Assembly (NCBI GenBank): GCA_965219305.1
Contig: OZ244725.1
Location: forward strand, 3,906,001 to 3,970,000
DNA length: 64,000 nt
Direction of reading: 5' to 3'
Source of the DNA: DATHTS01 sp965219305
Lineage (GTDB): Bacteria > Acidobacteriota > Blastocatellia > Pyrinomonadales > Pyrinomonadaceae
The number at the start of each line of letters is the position of its first letter. Position 1 is the stretch's first letter. Position numbers and translations under genes: made by a program. Under the pieces are notes generated by a model, which saw nothing but the letters and a program-made list of their open reading frames with translations, had not been told where the DNA came from and searched no databases. Shown one piece after another: positions 61,319 to 64,000 of this stretch.

Positions 61319-61389
61319 CCCGCGGAATACGCGGAAGAACGCGGAAATTTTTAATTTTTTTCTTCTGCGTGTTCCGCGTATTCCGCGGG
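61319..61389. repeat. 18-bp inverted repeat of CGCGGAATACGCGG type
   Basis: CCCGCGGAATACGCGGAA (61319-61336) pairs perfectly with TTCCGCGTATTCCGCGGG (61372-61389). It fills the junction between the KAS III-like start and the next alpha/beta hydrolase stop and is a different family from the REPINs. Confidence 0.85.
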
Positions 61390-61393
61390 AAAA

Positions 61394-62257
61394 CTAAATC
61401 AAAAAATCTTTCACCGCACGATTAAATTCGTCCGCTTTTTCGACGAAAAACATATGACTTCCGCCTTTGATAATTTCAAGCCGCGCATTCGACATTTTTT
61501 CGGCTAGATTTATCGAATTCTGCATCGGCACGACGCGGTCTTTGTCGCCGGATAAAATTAAAGTTTCGTTTATAATTTCGCCGACGCGGTTTTCAAAATC
61601 GAAAGTCGTCGCGGCGGTTAATTGTGCCATATAAATTTTTTCCGGCACGGTTGATTCTTCGCGCAAGCGGCAGACCTTTTCAACTGTTTCAGCGTGATCT
61701 GTGTTGAATTCTTCAGTGAACGCGGGAATCATAAATTTGCGGATTCTCTCGCTCGTGTTCATTTCGTCGGTCGAAGCGAAGGCGGCTAGAATTTCCCATT
61801 CGGGCGCGACGTGATTTTTTCCGCCGAAACTCGTGCAGGCTAAGATCAATTTTCCGAGCCGTTCGGGAAACGACAGCGCGAACTCTTCCGCCACGAAACC
61901 GCCGAAACTCGCGCCTAAAACATTTGCTTTTTCAATTTCGAGTTTGTCCAAAATCTGCAAAATATCTTCGGCAAAACCACGCAGTGAAAGATTTCCCGGA
62001 TCGTTTTCGATTTTCGATTTTCCGATGCCGCGCGGGTCGAATGTTATCACGCGAAAATCTTTTGCCAAATCATTCGTTTGCCAGTGCCAATTCCACGCGC
62101 CGGACGCGAATCCGGGAATTAATATCAAAGGCTCGACGCTGCCGTGAGATTCAACGTGAAGTCCAGAGTCCAGAATCCAACGTCCAAAGTTGTCTGAACT
62201 TTGGACGTTGTGATCTGAATTTTGCAAATTGGAATTTGGATTCTGGAATTTGGACAT
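61394..62257 (-). CDS. Alpha/beta hydrolase with repeat-encoded N terminus
   Basis: Cytosolic-type alpha/beta hydrolase of up to 287 aa. The core has ILIPGFASGAWNWHWQ, nucleophile Ser in VLGASFGGFVAEEFAL, SGDKDRVVPM (Asp) and GGSHMFFVE (His). The first 38 residues (MSKFQNPNSNLQNSDHNVQS...) are encoded by a TCCAAATTCC-type repeat and a hairpin (62178-62210), and do not look like a natural protein start. No other ATG, GTG or TTG precedes the core, so the true start is uncertain. Confidence 0.8.
   Translation of the reverse strand: MSKFQNPNSNLQNSDHNVQSSDNFGRWILDSGLHVESHGSVEPLILIPGFASGAWNWHWQTNDLAKDFRVITFDPRGIGKSKIENDPGNLSLRGFAEDILQILDKLEIEKANVLGASFGGFVAEEFALSFPERLGKLILACTSFGGKNHVAPEWEILAAFASTDEMNTSERIRKFMIPAFTEEFNTDHAETVEKVCRLREESTVPEKIYMAQLTAATTFDFENRVGEIINETLILSGDKDRVVPMQNSINLAEKMSNARLEIIKGGSHMFFVEKADEFNRAVKDFLI
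62178..62210. repeat. 14-bp perfect hairpin inside the repeat-coded N terminus
   Basis: CAACGTCCAAAGTT (62178-62191), loop of 5, AACTTTGGACGTTG (62197-62210). Next to it, TCCAAATTCC and GAATCC words repeat up to the frame start. Confidence 0.75.
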
Positions 62258-62268
62258 TAGACTTTAGA

Positions 62269-63204
62269 TTAATTCGTCGCGTGATATTTCACCATTCGCC
62301 ATTGGTTATAGCCGGTTAAATCCTTGGAATTGATGTGTCCATAAGGATAACCCGTGAATCTGACTTCGCCGTTTTGTCCGGGAATTTGCGACGTGTAGCG
62401 ACCGTAAACAACATCGCCGTAACCGATCACTTCGTCGGCAGTTGACCAAATCGTGTAGACGTAACTGCCTTCGTAATGCGAGCCGGAATAGTTGATGTCA
62501 TATAAAATATTTGATAATCCCCACGGCGGCGAACCGGTGTAATAACCGGGATAAAGTCCGTTCGTCGCGCCGCACGTTGGCGTTGAACTGCTGGATTGAT
62601 AACAAGAAACGAGTCCCCAATTTGCGCCTGCGATGCCGACGAATGTGTCAACACTCGACGTTAAGGGCGAACCGAGATTGTAGCTTCCGCCGTTTGCCGA
62701 ATCGTTTCCGCTGCCGCCCAAAATCGCTTTGCGCGTTAAAGTTACGCCCATCGAATGAGTTACGATGTCAACTTTCGACGCACCTGTGTATGCTTTGACG
62801 GCTTGGATGAACGCGCGGATTTTTTGCAGATTCGGTTTTGAATGATATTGATAAGCCGAAAGATACGGATCAGCATCGCCCCACGTCGTCGCGTAAATTT
62901 CGCTCGTTTTGTAACCTTGCGACAAGAAATAATTGATCGAAGAATTCCAACCCGTCAAAGTCGAACTTTGTCCGATTGCCGAATCCGAATTTCCGTGGAT
63001 GAAAATGACAGGTTGATTGACGACCGTATCGGACGCACTCGCTTTTCCGCCGTAACTGTTGCCGCCGTAATTGAAATTATAACTGCCGTAACCGTTTGAA
63101 TTCAGCCAATTTTGAAAATTTGATGTCAATTGTGCCGACACCGGATTTGCTGAAAGTAAAATTGAGCTGAAAACAAAAATTAGTGTAAAAATTCTTGAAA
63201 ACAT
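62269..63204 (-). CDS. Secreted lipase, EstA/EstB-like (class 2 lipase) family
   Basis: Exported alpha/beta hydrolase of 311 aa. A signal peptide (MFSRIFTLIFVFSSILLSANPVSAQ) is followed by a Gly/Ser/Tyr-rich segment, then VVNQPVIFIHGNSDSAI (oxyanion HG), the nucleophile Ser in VDIVTHSMGVTLTRKAI, and further family blocks such as VDTFVGIAGANWGL. The pattern fits lipases of the EstA/EstB group (lipase class 2). It is upstream of the alpha/beta hydrolase gene on the same strand, 11 bp before that frame. Confidence 0.82.
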   Translation of the reverse strand: MFSRIFTLIFVFSSILLSANPVSAQLTSNFQNWLNSNGYGSYNFNYGGNSYGGKASASDTVVNQPVIFIHGNSDSAIGQSSTLTGWNSSINYFLSQGYKTSEIYATTWGDADPYLSAYQYHSKPNLQKIRAFIQAVKAYTGASKVDIVTHSMGVTLTRKAILGGSGNDSANGGSYNLGSPLTSSVDTFVGIAGANWGLVSCYQSSSSTPTCGATNGLYPGYYTGSPPWGLSNILYDINYSGSHYEGSYVYTIWSTADEVIGYGDVVYGRYTSQIPGQNGEVRFTGYPYGHINSKDLTGYNQWRMVKYHATN

Positions 63205-63296
63205 ATAATTTCTCTCCTTTTTATAATATTTTGATCTTTGAACCGGAAGTTTCCGAAATAAAATTATGGAAGTTTCCGAAATTGGTTTTCCAATTA

Positions 63297-64000
63297 TTAA
63301 AATCCTAACTTAAATCCGAATTGAATTACGCGCGGTCCGGTCGAAGCCGAAATAATTTTACCGAACGTGGAATTTGATGAACTTGCCGGGTTGAATAGTG
63401 CGATATTACTGACCGGATTTGCATAATTTACCCAATTGAACAGATTAAAAAACTCTACCCGAAATTCGCCGCGAACACGCTCGCTGAACGGAATCAGTTT
63501 GATAACGGAGAAATCCACGTTTTTCTGTCCCGGTCCGGTCAGAGAATTTCTCTGCACATTACCGAACGGTGCGGCAGGATCAAATGTCGGATTATTGACA
63601 GCACCGACATTTGTGCCGTCAACTCGTGGACGTGAGGTGACAAATGCACCGGTATTGAAATATCCGTTCAAGCGATTTGAGACGTTGCCGTTCGTATATA
63701 TATTTCCGTTGAATCCGGGCGCGTAGTTGGCGCGGCTGATTACGCCGTTGCCCGGATTATCAATCACCGAAAACGGCAGACCGGTTTGAAACACGGCGAC
63801 TCCGGCAACTTGCCAATTATTTAAAACCGCGTCGGCAAATTTTGAACCGACATTGTATTTTGGTAATTCGTAAATTCCGCTAACAACAAATCTCTGTTCG
63901 CGGTTAAAATCAGAACGCCCGAAATTTTGCCGCCAATCGTATTGATCGCCCGGATTATTGGCAAGTTCGCTGACCGCGCCACCAGAATAATAATCAAAAG
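63297..64000 (-). CDS. TonB-dependent receptor, C-terminal end (partial)
   Basis: The minus-strand frame is open to the window edge; a GTG at 63794 is only an internal codon. The visible part covers the end of an outer-membrane beta-barrel: FREQ-type strands, NNWQVAGVAVFQTGLPFSVID, DFSVIKLIPFSERVRGEFRVEFFNLFNWVNYANP in pieces, and the final FGFKLGF with aromatic C-terminal residue. Oar/TonB receptors with a carboxypeptidase-regulatory-like start are common in Acidobacteriota. The N-terminal plug lies outside the window. Confidence 0.85.
   Translation of the reverse strand, partial: FDYYSGGAVSELANNPGDQYDWRQNFGRSDFNREQRFVVSGIYELPKYNVGSKFADAVLNNWQVAGVAVFQTGLPFSVIDNPGNGVISRANYAPGFNGNIYTNGNVSNRLNGYFNTGAFVTSRPRVDGTNVGAVNNPTFDPAAPFGNVQRNSLTGPGQKNVDFSVIKLIPFSERVRGEFRVEFFNLFNWVNYANPVSNIALFNPASSSNSTFGKIISASTGPRVIQFGFKLGF

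Noticed and set aside
1..64000. tRNA or rRNA genes
   Set aside because: No cloverleaf-like or rRNA-like stretch was found in the intergenic regions read; the gaps are short and AT-rich.

Overview
The window looks like a chromosomal segment of a Gram-negative bacterium, most likely an acidobacterium, perhaps of the Blastocatellia type. This is inferred from gene content only. The supporting features are a VWFA-related secreted protein of the kind multiplied in Acidobacteriota, a TonB-dependent receptor fragment and several secreted proteins with carboxypeptidase-regulatory-like folds, an LpxL-like lipid A acyltransferase, and a hrcA-grpE-dnaK cluster. Nearly all of the sequence is coding. I see no rRNA, tRNA, CRISPR array or prophage, and both ends cut through genes.

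Layout. 0-3.7 kb: a large surface protein that begins outside the window. 4-16.5 kb: housekeeping and envelope genes (gpmI, a PBP4-type peptidase, tdk, VWFA protein, two-component system, fatty acid hydroxylase, PPK2, sugar dehydrogenase, M50-like protein, LpxL-like acyltransferase). 16.5-25 kb: a nucleotide-sugar epimerase, a PD-(D/E)xK protein coupled to an SGNH esterase, a lipoprotein-thioesterase pair, a D-threonine-aldolase-like enzyme and uvrA. 25-36 kb: DUF1223, BON, PDZ and glycine-zipper envelope proteins, a SAM hydrolase-like protein, citrate synthase, an ImmA/IrrE-SpoIIE pair, a lone nuoI, a zinc-ribbon membrane protein and ndk. 36-43 kb: small secreted proteins, a thioesterase, a beta-lactamase-like serine hydrolase, sucD and two tandem FtsX/MacB-type permeases. 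43-51 kb: heat-shock operon, DnaC-like ATPase, a CarH-like MerR/B12 regulator, rpiB, a Doc-type toxin-antitoxin pair and a possibly broken membrane gene. 50.6-64 kb: glyA, a glycogen-debranching-like glucosidase, then a long minus-strand run of acyl/lipid genes (MFS, MaoC, alpha/beta hydrolases, acyl-CoA ligase, KAS III-like, lipase) and a TonB-receptor end.

The most notable structure is at 56.0-60.3 kb. Four copies of a paired, inverted hairpin element of about 92-107 bp fill successive gene junctions and flank a REP-associated tyrosine transposase (RAYT). This is a REPIN-RAYT system inside a metabolic gene run. A fifth element at 22.1 kb keeps the same architecture but carries compensatory changes in its stems, so it looks like a second subfamily. 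In the same run, 57.55-57.77 kb holds about ten head-to-tail 21-bp units that end in a strong hairpin.

Other points for a second look are a KAS III homologue lacking the usual His and Asn, an ImmA-type protein whose HExxH reads EExxH, a Doc toxin whose natural start appears to be CTG, two ABC permeases with no ATPase beside them, and several unrelated families of intergenic palindromes.
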